This document shows positions 51,809 through 60,668 of a stretch of 64,000 nt of DNA, piece by piece. A program made the translations under genes and the position numbers. The notes under the pieces are model-generated. The model was given only the letters and a program-made list of their open reading frames with translations, was not told the DNA's origin and did not search any database. Position 1 is the stretch's first letter; each line of letters begins with the position of its first letter. The DNA is from Streptomyces sp. SID14478 (lineage in GTDB: Bacteria > Actinomycetota > Actinomycetes > Streptomycetales > Streptomycetaceae): assembly GCF_010548525.1 (NCBI RefSeq), contig NZ_JAAGMG010000100.1:53309-117308 (forward strand), written 5' to 3'.

Positions 51809-52132
51809 ATGACGACCTGGATCCGCACCTACTACGAGGACGAAGATCTGTGGCTGTACTTCGAGGCCGATGACGAGGGCTGGGCGGTGCGTCAGGTTGA
51901 GGTCCGGGGGCAGGACTCGCGGGCGGTGACTGCGGCTTCCTTGGCGGAGGTCGTGCACTTGCGCGACCCTGCCGATCTTGCGTCGATGGGCCGCTATGAA
52001 CGGCAGTACGGCGTTCTCGCCGAAGGTCCCATGGACGGCTGGCAGGACCAGCCGCAGGCAGCCGAGATCTCCGCGGAGGAGTTCGAGCGGCTGTGGACTG
52101 AAGCAAGGCAGGCTCTCGGCGACTCAGCCTGA
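51809..52132 (+). CDS. Conserved actinobacterial hypothetical protein
   Basis: A 107-residue acidic protein: TTWIRTYYEDEDLWLYFEAD, EGWAVRQVEVRGQDSRAVTA, AEVVHLRDPADLASMGRYER and ISAEEFERLWTEARQALG. This pattern is familiar from unassigned Streptomyces proteins. No membrane segment or catalytic motif. Function unknown. Confidence 0.65.
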   Translation: MTTWIRTYYEDEDLWLYFEADDEGWAVRQVEVRGQDSRAVTAASLAEVVHLRDPADLASMGRYERQYGVLAEGPMDGWQDQPQAAEISAEEFERLWTEARQALGDSA

Positions 52133-52138
52133 CCTGAC

Positions 52139-52530
52139 CGGCTGCGGTTCGTGGAGGGTGCCGTCGCGGAGCATCGCGAACAGGACGCCGGCCCGGCGCC
52201 GGGCGAGACAGAGCAGTGCCTGGGTGGGGTGCCTGCCCTGGGCGATCTTCTTGTCGTAGTAGACCCTCGACGCCGGGTCGCTCAGAGCTGCGAAAGCGGA
52301 GAGGAAGAAGGCCCGTTTGAGCTGCTTTTTCCTCTCCGGGAGGGCTGTTCGCCGCGGATTGATGAGCCTGAGCTGCGGGTCGCCGGGGCGAGTCCTGCGT
52401 AGGCGGCGAGGTGGCCGGCGGTCGGGAAGGTGCTGCCGTCGCCGACCTCGATCAGGATCCTGGCTCCGGTCCTGAATCCGACTCCAGGCATCGAGGTCAG
52501 GACCTTCGAAAGACATCTCACGGCGCTAAG
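52139..52530 (-). pseudogene. IS110-family recombinase fragment, frameshifted
   Basis: One frame gives KVLTSMPGVGFRTGARILIE with GHLAAYAGLAPATRSSGSSI. After a shift near 52330 another gives KKQLKRAFFLSAFAALSDPA and KIAQGRHPTQALLCLARRRA. Together they are the C-terminal transposase_20 domain of an IS110-type element, without the N-terminal half. Confidence 0.75.
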
Positions 52531-52532
52531 AG

Positions 52533-52664
52533 TCAAGCCGGGGCGGCTTCGAGCAGCGGGGCGAAGGCGCGGCGTTCGTCGTAGAGCACCTGGTGTTGCA
52601 GACAGTGGAAGAGCATTCCCAGCATCCGGTTGAACAGGTTGCGTTGAGCTGCTGCGTGCCAGTC
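52533..52664 (-). pseudogene. C-terminal tail of a second IS110-type recombinase
   Basis: The frame reads DWHAAAQRNLFNRMLGMLFH and CLQHQVLYDERRAFAPLLE, the same tail as in the intact IS110 recombinase of this window (HAAALRNLFNRMLGQLHHCL). It joins directly to the monooxygenase fragment. Confidence 0.65.
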
Positions 52665-52674
52665 GCGAGCAACT

Positions 52675-53046
52675 GTCGGCTGGGCGCCGGCCCTCACCGC
52701 ACTCATCACGGACTCCGACACCGCGCCTGTCCTGCGCCCTCATCACGCGCTGCCGTCCGGCCACCGGTGGGAACACGTGCCCGGGGTGACCTTGCTGGGC
52801 GACGCGGCCCACCTCACGGCCCCGAACGGCGAAGGTGCCAATGCGGCCATGCTCGACGCAGCCGAACTCGGCCAGGCCCTAGCCGCCGGATCCGATGTGG
52901 AGCCCGCGCTCACCGCCTACGAGCAAGCGCTGTTCGCCCGCAGCGCCGAGCCTGTCGCATTCGAGGGCACTGAGGTACACGGGCTTGAATCGGAGAAGAA
53001 CACGGCGTAGACCATGCTCAAGATGCTCGTCGAGCAAGAGCTGTAG
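52675..53046 (+). pseudogene. Partial inverted copy of the TetX-like monooxygenase gene
   Basis: The plus strand repeats the last 370 bases or so of the gene at 8707-9834 with scattered substitutions: HHALPSGHRWEHVPGVTLLG-type sequence, GDAAHLTAPNGEGANAAMLD and FEGTEVHGLESEKNTA, then an amber codon at 53008 where the intact gene has Gln, then TMLKMLVEQEL. The 5' two thirds are missing, cut at the IS110 tail. Confidence 0.85.
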
Positions 53047-53074
53047 GTTCCGGGCGGGACAGGTGCCGGCCCTT

Positions 53075-53840
53075 GGTTGAGGGTGAGAGCGTCGAGTTCG
53101 GGGCAGTGCCTCCGGACGGCTTTGAGCTGGAGCTGCTCGGACTCGGCGAGGGTGTCCGGGCGCCGGAGATCCATCCGGCGACGGCTCGGGGTGAGGGTGG
53201 CCGGGCGGTCACCGGGCGTGGTGAGGTGCGCTTCTCGCGCAGGTAGGCGCGAACGCGCTGGTAGCTGCCCTTGTAGCCGAGCGGCACGATCTCCTCCCAC
53301 AGCTTCCACGCGTGGGTGGAGCCCTGGTTCCAGCGGTCGTCCAGGTACGGCTTGGAGTCGTCGAGGACCGAGGACCGGTTCTGCCACTTGCCGGTAAACA
53401 GGTCCTCCGGCTTCGCGGCGTCGGCGAACCGCTTGACGGTGTGCCAGGCCATGCCGCGCTGTCGCTGGACCGAGCGTCGGCTGTGGCCTGCCTCCAGCAG
53501 GGCGTGGACGGCTGCGTGCCGGCCCCGGGTCCGGTCGGCGAAGCGGTGGCCTGTCGGCCATGGCGAGGTGGACGGGTCTGGGGCGGCAGTGGTCTCGGGT
53601 TCGGGCTGAGCGGGTGCGGGCGTCAGGACACGAAGGCAGAGGCGGTGCTGGGCGACACTGCGCTCGGCGGCCTCGCTGAGGTTGTGCCAGAGATGCCACC
53701 GGTCGGCGACCTGCACCGTTTGCGGCGCTCCGGCAGCGGCGCCTTCGGCGAAGAACGGCGCGCGGTCCCGTCAGACGACCTCGATACCGGGTCGTCGGGC
53801 GAGCCTCGACGGCGCGAAGTGGGTGGACAGCGTAGGGACG
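53075..53840 (-). pseudogene. ISL3-family transposase, damaged
   Basis: Frames on the minus strand contain RDRAPFFAEGAAAGAPQTVQ after an in-frame stop, then VADRWHLWHNLSEAAERSVA, HAAVHALLEAGHSRRSVQRQ, YLDDRWNQGSTHAWKLWEEI and, after a frameshift, DTLAESEQLQLKAVRRHCPE. This is the middle of an ISL3 transposase (WHLWHN is diagnostic), with both ends missing. Confidence 0.75.
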
Positions 53841-54105
53841 CGCCGCTGCTCCTACGAGGCCGTGCAGCTGTGTCTGGCCGCCCTGGCAGACACAGCTGCA
53901 CAGCTGGAACGCCAACAGCAGCCGCCCGCACCCGACGATCCGCACCCGGAACTCCTCGCGTGATTTTTGGCGCGCGAGTCTCGCCAGGCATCGCGCTGCG
54001 TGCTGCCCGGCGTTCTCGCAGATCACGCAGGCGAGTACTAGGATTGTTGTGCGTGCCCCAGCCCTGGCCGTTGACCATGTCAGCCGGCTACAGGCGGTGG
54101 AGATC

Positions 54106-54669
54106 ATGAACCAGAGTCTTCGCGGGGCGAACAGTGCGGCTTCGGGATATTACGGCGGCGGTGACGAACCGATCTCGCTTGCTCAGAGCCGGGGCAGCGC
54201 ATCAGCCGATGCCCTTGGCGCACTGTATGACCAGCATGCGGCAGAGCTGTATACCCTCGCGTGCCTGCTGTGTGAAGACGACAACTCTGCTGAGGACGCG
54301 TTCGTCGAGGCCATGGCTCACGAGGCACTCCTGGGACGCGACGATGCTGGTGTGCCCGAACAGAGGCGGCAACTTGTCGTTGAGCTCTGGAATGTGATCT
54401 GCGCGCGATACGTACGGAGTCGCCCGTCGAGCCGAGACGGTGCCAACGCCGCGCCCCGCACCCGGGTAAGGCTCAGTGGAGACAAACAAGGGAATTCACT
54501 GTGTCCAGCTCCGGCGTGTGGCATCAAGAAGGCGCTTCTCGGAGTGACGCTCCTGGGCTGTCATACCTATCGGGAAGCCGCTGGACTCCTGGGCCTGGAC
54601 GCCGGTGTTGCGGCCCGACTCCTGCGTGAGGAACTCCGGGCACGTAGCAGGGAACGAGTCGATCACTGA
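54106..54669 (+). CDS. Divergent sigma-70 (ECF-like) protein
   Basis: A 187-residue protein. ALGALYDQHAAELYTLACLL with CEDDNSAEDAFVEAMAHEAL resembles sigma region 2, and the C-terminal KKALLGVTLLGCHTYREAAG with LLGLDAGVAARLLREELRAR a region 4 helix-turn-helix. The middle DNA-binding parts of region 2.3-2.4 are poorly conserved, so it may be a sigma-like regulator rather than a true sigma. The ATG at 54106 follows GGTGGAGA. Confidence 0.6.
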   Translation: MNQSLRGANSAASGYYGGGDEPISLAQSRGSASADALGALYDQHAAELYTLACLLCEDDNSAEDAFVEAMAHEALLGRDDAGVPEQRRQLVVELWNVICARYVRSRPSSRDGANAAPRTRVRLSGDKQGNSLCPAPACGIKKALLGVTLLGCHTYREAAGLLGLDAGVAARLLREELRARSRERVDH

Positions 54670-54733
54670 TTCCTGACCGGATCCGAGCCCGGGGTGGAGA
54701 AGACCTGCGCCGACTGCTCGACTCCTGTGCCGG

Positions 54734-55108
54734 TCAGACTGCCGAGTTCGGCCGATCTGCGGCGCCGGTCTCCACTGTGTCGGCCGCGTTCTCGCCGTCG
54801 GCGGCAGCGGACATGGGGTATGCCGACGACGTCAGGACTACCAGGTCCCGGACGGTCAAAGAGGCTTCTGCCGGGTGCCGCAAGGGCCTGTCGAGATCGA
54901 GGACGTACCGGCTGCGTCGCCCGGCCCGGCGCCGCTGGAGAAATCCGGCGTGTTCCAGGTCGTTGAGGACGACCTGCACGCGCCGTTCCGTGATCTGGCA
55001 GTCGGCCGCGATAGTGCTCAGCAGCGCGCGCTGGTCGCGTGCGAGTACCAGCAGGACCCTGGCGTGGCTGGTCAGGAAGGTGCAGCGTCCGTCCTGGTGC
55101 TTGTCCAT
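54734..55108 (-). CDS. Winged-helix (MarR/ArsR-like) regulator
   Basis: A 124-residue protein. TFLTSHARVLLVLARDQRAL, IAADCQITERRVQVVLNDLE and HAGFLQRRRAGRRSRYVLDL make a clear winged helix like those of MarR/ArsR or TrmB-type proteins. The C-terminal 45 residues are acidic. No sensor cysteines are visible. The target is unknown. Confidence 0.75.
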   Translation of the reverse strand: MDKHQDGRCTFLTSHARVLLVLARDQRALLSTIAADCQITERRVQVVLNDLEHAGFLQRRRAGRRSRYVLDLDRPLRHPAEASLTVRDLVVLTSSAYPMSAAADGENAADTVETGAADRPNSAV

Positions 55109-55391
55109 GGTGCTCCCCGCTCCGTCTCCTCACGTGCACAAACTAGCTGAGGGGACATCGGGAGCCAATTCCGCCGGCATGACGTCTGCCGCTTCGCTGT
55201 ATCCGGCGCTGGTGACGGGAGGAGTCACCAGCGGCTGCTGCTCGGTTCGGTAGCGATGCCACCTGCCGGACACGCTGCTCTGCCAGCCCTTGCGTGGTCG
55301 CGCCGTCCCAGCTGTCCAAGGAGGCCACACGTGTGAGGTGTGCGAAGGCGGTGGGGATGCAGGCATGGGGGCCGGCCGTCTGCGGGGTGTG

Positions 55392-56042
55392 TCAGCTCTT
55401 GGGCATCAGGACGCTGTCGATGATGTAGACGTTCGCATTGGCCGTCTTGACGTTGCCGCACACCACGTTGGCGGTGTCGTTGACCTTGTAGCTTTCGCCG
55501 GAACCCGAGGTCGTCAGCTTCGACTTCTCCAGAGTGTCGAACGAGCCGTTGCTCAGGTCCTTCGGCGCAAGCTTCTGCCCCACGACGTGGTAGGTGAGGA
55601 TCTTGGTGAGCTGGGCCTTGTCGTTGAGGACCTTGTCCAGATCAGCCTTCGGGATCTTCGCGAAGGCGTCGTTGGTGGGGGCGAACACGGTGATGTTCTT
55701 TGCGTTGTTCAGCGTGTCGACCAACCCGGCCTTCTTCACTGCGGTGACCAGTGTCGACAGGGCCGGGTTGTGGGAGGCAGCGGTGGCGACGGGGTCCTTG
55801 GCCATGCCGTCGAAGGAGCCCGCTCCGTCCTTGGGCACCGTGGAACAGGCCGGGCCGAACGGCTCGTTCATCGCGTTCATGTCGTGCGAGGGGCTGGCCA
55901 TGTCCGAGCCCTTCGACGCGGCTGATGACGTGCTGTCAGATGCATTGTCCTTGGAATCGCTGTCCGAGCAGGCGGTCAGGGCCAGGGGCAACATGGCGGC
56001 AGCAGCGACAGTAACGGCAAGACGACGGACTCGAGTCTGCAT
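55392..56042 (-). CDS. Fasciclin-domain lipoprotein
   Basis: A 216-residue lipoprotein. The signal ends in lipobox LTAC, followed by a Ser/Asp linker and a fasciclin (FAS1) domain: NPALSTLVTAVKKAGLVDTL, NITVFAPTNDAFAKIPKADL, KILTYHVVGQKLAPKDLSNG and YIIDSVLMPK. It resembles mycobacterial MPT70/MPT83, which are controlled by SigK. It lies 190 bases downstream of the rskA-like gene on the same strand, which fits a SigK-type regulon. The start at 56042 has GAGGGA upstream. Confidence 0.88.
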   Translation of the reverse strand: MQTRVRRLAVTVAAAAMLPLALTACSDSDSKDNASDSTSSAASKGSDMASPSHDMNAMNEPFGPACSTVPKDGAGSFDGMAKDPVATAASHNPALSTLVTAVKKAGLVDTLNNAKNITVFAPTNDAFAKIPKADLDKVLNDKAQLTKILTYHVVGQKLAPKDLSNGSFDTLEKSKLTTSGSGESYKVNDTANVVCGNVKTANANVYIIDSVLMPKS

Positions 56043-56232
56043 GACATCCCTCAACGATCAGATCCGTGAAGGCGGTCCGCCTCCATCGTGGGGAATCCGG
56101 CGCGGCTGGGGAGACGGATTGGTCGCTTCCTCAAGACACTGATCTTTTTCATTCCGCCGAGGCGTACGGAGGAACTGAAGACACCGGTGCTGACCGTGGC
56201 ACAAGACCAGCACCGGGCCCCCGCGAGAGCCC

Positions 56233-56979
56233 CTAGGCAGGCAGGGACAAAAGAGCGAGTGGCTGAGTAGTGGGCTGTTTCGAGCCACCGCCCGGCTCTA
56301 GGGTGATGCCCATGCCGGATGCTTCGGCGACGGAGCCCGTCATCAGCACGCTTTGATCGGTGCGCGAGGGGCTCATCAGCCCGGCCGGGCGCATGTGGTC
56401 CCCGTCGGCGAACCACAGTTGGTAAACCTTGCCCTTGGGCGGCTTCGCCATGCCAGAGGCGATGAAGACAGCCTTGTCGCTGTCATGGGAGACGACTACC
56501 GAGCCACGGGCACCGCCGGCGATCGTTGTCGCCGTCGCCTTGGCGTCCGCGGCGCTGAGGACCTGGGCGATCTGGTCGGCCTGATGCTGCGCGGCCTGGG
56601 CGTCGTGGCGGGCCTGGTCGGTCTGCTGATGCTGCCGCAGTGTCGTGGCGCCCAGGGCGGCTACTGCGGCGAGGCAGGCGGCCAGAGCCCAGCGCAGGGC
56701 GTGGCTGCCTCTGACGGCACCGGGCGAGGACGGCGAGACGTGCGGTCCGTCTTGGCGGACGGCGTCGATCTGTGCCATCACCTGGTTCTTGAGCTGAGGG
56801 GGCACCGGCATGGTGGCCGCCAGTGCGAGGCGTCCCGCGGTGGCAGTCAGCTCACGCACCTCCTGAGTGCATGACTGGCATGCGGCCAGGTGCTGCTCGA
56901 ACGCGATGCGTTCGTCTTCCTCTAGTGCGTCGAGCGCGTAGGCGCCGGTCAGAGTGTGCAGGTCGGGCGCGGCGGTCAT
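56233..56979 (-). CDS. rskA: RskA-like anti-sigma factor
   Basis: A 248-residue anti-sigma factor. The N-terminal zinc-binding-type anti-sigma segment is HTLTGAYALDALEEDERIAF with EQHLAACQSCTQEVRELTAT. One membrane helix follows (LRWALAACLAAVAALGATTL) and the C-terminal RskA domain ends with VYQLWFADGDHMRPAGLMSP. It should hold SigK at the membrane until cleaved. The ATG at 56979 overlaps the TGA of the sigma gene's region-4 frame (ATGA), the normal sigK-rskA coupling. Confidence 0.88.
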   Translation of the reverse strand: MTAAPDLHTLTGAYALDALEEDERIAFEQHLAACQSCTQEVRELTATAGRLALAATMPVPPQLKNQVMAQIDAVRQDGPHVSPSSPGAVRGSHALRWALAACLAAVAALGATTLRQHQQTDQARHDAQAAQHQADQIAQVLSAADAKATATTIAGGARGSVVVSHDSDKAVFIASGMAKPPKGKVYQLWFADGDHMRPAGLMSPSRTDQSVLMTGSVAEASGMGITLEPGGGSKQPTTQPLALLSLPA

Positions 56980-57429
56980 GCGATCACCCCCAGGCAGTCG
57001 CGCAGTCGGATGAGGCCGTCTCGCAGCCGCGTCTTGATCGTGCCCAAAGGAGTCGACAGGTGCTCGGCGACCTCTGGGGACTTGTTCCAACAGCGCCGCT
57101 TTGTGGTCTCGGGTGGCCGCAGCCTCCACCGACCGGATCCGGTCCACGCTTCGTCGGTGGGCCAGGGTGAGAAGCCAGTTGATGACCGTCCCGCGGTCGG
57201 CCCGGTAGCGGACTGCGCCGCGCCACGCCTCCACCCAGACCTCTTGGGCGACTTCTTCGGCCTGGGCGTGATCGCGCAGCACCCGGTACACGGTGCCGAA
57301 CACCGCTCCGGCAGTGGCGTCGTAGATCGTCGCGAAGGCGTCCTTGTCGCCGAGCGCGACCTGTCCCATCAATGTCGTCAGGTCTGGGCCGTGTTCGGGG
57401 TGGCGTCCGATGTGGATGGCTTCGGGCAT
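56976..57429 (-). pseudogene. sigK: SigK-type sigma factor gene with internal deletion and frameshift
   Basis: The frame from 57429 gives a good region 2 (LMGQVALGDKDAFATIYDAT, YRVLRDHAQAEEVAQEVWVE, WLLTLAHRRSVDRIRSVEAA). After ALLEQVP the sequence jumps to region 4.2 in another frame (PEVAEHLSTPLGTIKTRLRD, GLIRLRDCLGVIA). The first part of region 4 (normally about 35 residues with ExxAVxLAYxxG) is missing. In the original frame the ORF runs on into rskA. A working sigma is unlikely unless the sequence is in error. Confidence 0.8.
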
Positions 57430-57543
57430 GTGCCGCCTTTCCGGGTACCGCTGGAACGCGGCGTGAACAGATCGAAGTCACCAGTAACTCATGCGTCCCT
57501 CCGCTTTCCGGCAGGAGGCTCATGTCCGGTGGGGCCTGTCCGG

Positions 57544-59223
57544 TTAGTCGACGGTGACAACGACGGAGTGCCAGCCCGAGGCGCCGTCGGGGATCGTCGA
57601 GGTGCGCTTTTCGGTCTGGGTCTGGCCGGTACGGTCGGTGGCCCGCACGGTCAGTGTGTGCCCGCCCTTGCCGGCGTCCCAGGGATACGACCACTGACGC
57701 CAGGTGTCCCTGGTGTCCTCGGTGGCCAGTCGGGCTGCTTCCCACGGGCCGTCGTCGACACGGACTTCGACCTTGTCGATACCGCGGTGCTGGGCCCAGG
57801 CGACCCCCGCCACCATCACGGTTCCTGCTTTCGGCCGCCCGAACGGCTTGGGGGTGTCGATACGGGACTCGGTTTTGATCGGGGCCTTTTGTGCCCAGTC
57901 CCGCTTGACCCAGTAGGAGTCGTAGGCATCGAAGGTGGTCAGTTCGATGTCCTGGATCCACTTGCACGCCGATACGTAGCCGTACAGGCCAGGGACCAGC
58001 ATGCGTACCGGGAAGCCGTGCTCGAAAGGCAGGGGCCGGCCGTTCATGCCCAGGGCGAGCATCGCGTCACGGCCGTCCAGCACGTCCTCGACGGGGCTGC
58101 CGATCGTCATGCCGTCCACCGACCGGGCGACCAGTTGATCGGCAGGACCGCCTTGGGACGGTGGTTTGACTCCGCACTCCTTGAGCAGGTCGTCCAAGCG
58201 GACACCGATCCAGCGGGCGTTGCCGACGTAGGGACCACCGACTTCGTTGGATACACAGGTCAACGTGATGTTCCGCTCGATGAGCGGCATCTTCAGCAAG
58301 TCGTCGAAGGAGAGCGTGCGTTCACGTGTCACGCCCTTGCCATGGATGCGCAGCTTCCAGGAAGTGGCATCGACCTTGGGCACGACCAGCGCCGTGTCGA
58401 CCCGGTAGAAGTCCCCGTTGGGAGTCATGAACGGGCTGACGTCTTTGATCCGTAGTGCTGCGCCTTTGGGGACGGGTGCGGCAGCCGACGAAGGTGCGGG
58501 GATCACTACGTCCTTGCGGGACGCGACAGCGTTCTGCCCCTGTGAACCGTTCAGTGCCCGTCCCGCCAGGCCGATACCAGTTGATGCCGCGGCCGCCGCC
58601 GTGGCGGCGAGAACAAAACCGCGCCTGTCCCAGCCCGACTCCGCCGGGTCGGCTGCCACTGGTGTGCGTGACGTACCCATGTGCTGTCCGCCGGCTGCAG
58701 CGGGCTTGCTGTCGCCGGCCGTGATCACCGCCGGCTGCTCTGCCGTGGCACGCCGCCCCTGTCCCAGGCGTCCGGTCAGCCAGTACAGCAATCCGGCGCC
58801 GACGACGGCTCCGGCGACGGAGGGCAGGGCGTCGCTGATGCTGGTCGAGTCCGGTCGACTGGTTGCAGCCAGTGCTCCGACCACGCCGAAGGCGAGCACG
58901 CCGAGGGAGCCGATCCGTCGCCACCGTGTCGCCAGCATCCCCAGCACCAGGGCCAGCACAGTGAGGACGGCGAGGATGCCCAGTTGCAGGATGAGCTTGT
59001 CGTTGGTGCCGAAATGGCGAATCGCCCAGTCCTTCACCGCGGGCGGTGTGCGGTCGATCGCCGCCCCGCCGACGGCGATGACGGGCCCGGACTCGGGTCG
59101 TACGGCAGCAGAGACGCACTCGGCCACCGCAATCGCGGCATATCCGGCCAGCAGACCGCTCAAGGCACCCAAGGACAAGCGTTTGATGCCGCGCAGCGGC
59201 TTGCGTGAAGCGTGGTGGTCCAT
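57544..59223 (-). CDS. Membrane-bound molybdopterin oxidoreductase (sulfite-oxidase fold)
   Basis: A 559-residue protein. The first 170 residues hold four membrane helices (LGALSGLLAGYAAIAVAECV, ILQLGILAVLTVLALVLGML). A second hydrophobic stretch after WDRRGFVLAATAAAAASTGI resembles a Tat-like signal. The catalytic domain carries ERNITLTCVSNEVGGPYVGN, whose Cys ligates molybdenum, and LPFEHGFPVRMLVPGLYGY; the C-terminal Mo-co dimerisation domain follows (GVAWAQHRGIDKVEVRVDDG). It lies 114 bases upstream of the damaged sigK on the same strand, and such genes often accompany sigK-rskA. A longer upstream frame is rejected. Confidence 0.88.
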   Translation of the reverse strand: MDHHASRKPLRGIKRLSLGALSGLLAGYAAIAVAECVSAAVRPESGPVIAVGGAAIDRTPPAVKDWAIRHFGTNDKLILQLGILAVLTVLALVLGMLATRWRRIGSLGVLAFGVVGALAATSRPDSTSISDALPSVAGAVVGAGLLYWLTGRLGQGRRATAEQPAVITAGDSKPAAAGGQHMGTSRTPVAADPAESGWDRRGFVLAATAAAAASTGIGLAGRALNGSQGQNAVASRKDVVIPAPSSAAAPVPKGAALRIKDVSPFMTPNGDFYRVDTALVVPKVDATSWKLRIHGKGVTRERTLSFDDLLKMPLIERNITLTCVSNEVGGPYVGNARWIGVRLDDLLKECGVKPPSQGGPADQLVARSVDGMTIGSPVEDVLDGRDAMLALGMNGRPLPFEHGFPVRMLVPGLYGYVSACKWIQDIELTTFDAYDSYWVKRDWAQKAPIKTESRIDTPKPFGRPKAGTVMVAGVAWAQHRGIDKVEVRVDDGPWEAARLATEDTRDTWRQWSYPWDAGKGGHTLTVRATDRTGQTQTEKRTSTIPDGASGWHSVVVTVD

Positions 59224-59849
59224 GTCCGGAATCCGTCCTGAGGGTGCGCTCGGATTGGTCGTACACGCCCTCGGTCGACAAGCGCGATGCGGCAGCAGTA
59301 CCAATTCGCATCGTGTCCGTGCCGTCGCAGCTCCGATGACGGTGACTGGTTCCGCTGATCGGACGCACCCGCTCCCGCACACGGGCCCTGGAAGCGCGCC
59401 GCTGACCAAGCCGCATCGTGCAGGGCGCCGGATTCCCGACATGTAAGAGCGCTGCGCGAGTACGCCCATGGGAGAGATGCCGTGAAACGACGCTGGACGC
59501 CACGCACCACCACGGATTGGCTGCGCCGCTGGAACGCGACCTGTAACCGACCCCGCTGGCGGTTCCGCTCTGGCACGACGACAAGTGCCTTCGACAACAG
59601 CGCCCCCGCACCATCCTGCGGAGATCGGCTGCCCCGGCAAGAAGCTGAGCCGCCGGCCCGGATGCGGGCCGCTGTGCTGGACGCCATCTGCTCCGTACCG
59701 CAGAACCGGTCGGAGGGCGAGGGCCGGGACGGGACAGCGGGCGGCGACCAATCCGACCGCGGGATGTCTCCGAAATAAGAGAGTCAGAAGCTCGTGAGTT
59801 CCGAAGCCGGTCGGCAGGTTCGCTGAGCGGCGCTGGAAAGAGGCTTGTT
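59224..59849. other. Intergenic region, no supported gene
   Basis: About 625 bases between the divergent oxidoreductase and CHRD genes. Open frames show no motif. It presumably holds both promoters. Confidence 0.5.
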
Positions 59850-60656
59850 GTGATAGCCCGACACGCCGCTCGACTGACCGCTCTCGCCGCCGTCCCCGCG
59901 GCCCTCGCGTTCGCATCGTTCCCCGCAGCCGCGCACACCGGCCATCCGGCGAGCGCGTCCGGCGACAGCTACCAGGTCGACCTGACGTCGCTGAACGGGT
60001 CCGGTGCCAAGGGCACGGCGATGCTCAGCCTGGACGGCACCCGGCTCACGGTGAAGATCGAGGCCTCCGGCCTCGTGCCCGGTCAGCCGCACGCGCAGCA
60101 CATCCACGGCTCCACCAGTGGGCACGACTTCCACTGCCCGGACGCCTCCGCGGACAAGAACCAGGACGGCATCGTCACCACGGCGGAGGGCATCCCGGCC
60201 TACGGCGACATCAACATCTCCCTGACCACCAAGGGAGACACGTCCAAGAACAGCGGGCTGGCCGTTGACCGGATGCCGACCGCAGACAAGGACGGCAAGC
60301 TCTCCTACGAGCGCACGCTGACCGTGTCGCAGAAGGTCGTCGACCACATCAAGGACCTCCACGTGGTCCAGCACGGCATCGACCCCAACCGCAACGGCAA
60401 GTACGACTTCGGCAAGGGCAAGAGCGAACTCGACCTCAAGCTGCCCCAGGAAGCCACCGCTCCCGCGGACTGCGGCATGCTGCAGGGCGCGTCGGTGGGT
60501 TCCATGCCCTCGGGCGGCGTCGAGACCGGCTCCGGCAGCACGGCAGGCATCGAATCACCCGGCCTGATCGCCGGCGGCGGCGTCGCGATCGCCGCGGCGG
60601 CGGGTCTGATGCTCGTGCGGCGGCGCCGCACGCACCAGATCACCGACAGCCGCTGA
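59850..60656 (+). CDS. CHRD-like surface protein with C-terminal anchor
   Basis: A 268-residue exported protein. The signal peptide covers residues 1-28 (ALAFASFPAAAHTG). The CHRD-like domain includes DSYQVDLTSLNGSGAKGTAM, GLVPGQPHAQHIHGSTSGHD and NISLTTKGDTSKNSGLAVDR, with several His that could bind a metal. The C-terminus is ESPGLIAGGGVAIAAAAGLM followed by RRRR, a sorting-type tail (hydrophobic helix plus basic end) without a clear LPxTG. The class F sortase gene follows 12 bases downstream and probably acts on it. GTG start. Confidence 0.82.
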   Translation: MIARHAARLTALAAVPAALAFASFPAAAHTGHPASASGDSYQVDLTSLNGSGAKGTAMLSLDGTRLTVKIEASGLVPGQPHAQHIHGSTSGHDFHCPDASADKNQDGIVTTAEGIPAYGDINISLTTKGDTSKNSGLAVDRMPTADKDGKLSYERTLTVSQKVVDHIKDLHVVQHGIDPNRNGKYDFGKGKSELDLKLPQEATAPADCGMLQGASVGSMPSGGVETGSGSTAGIESPGLIAGGGVAIAAAAGLMLVRRRRTHQITDSR

Positions 60657-60668
60657 GAGCCTGTCCCT

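Noticed and set aside
56233..57429. One fused sigma/anti-sigma protein as a designed fusion
   Set aside because: The junction is an Arg/Pro-rich out-of-frame reading of sigma region 4.2, and the normal region 4 and ATGA overlap are still visible in the other frame. A deletion plus frameshift explains it better.
57544..59916. Longer start for the molybdenum oxidoreductase (790 residues)
   Set aside because: The extra 230 residues are Arg/Pro-rich, lack motifs and cover the divergent promoter region. MDHHASRKPL at 59223 begins the conserved protein.
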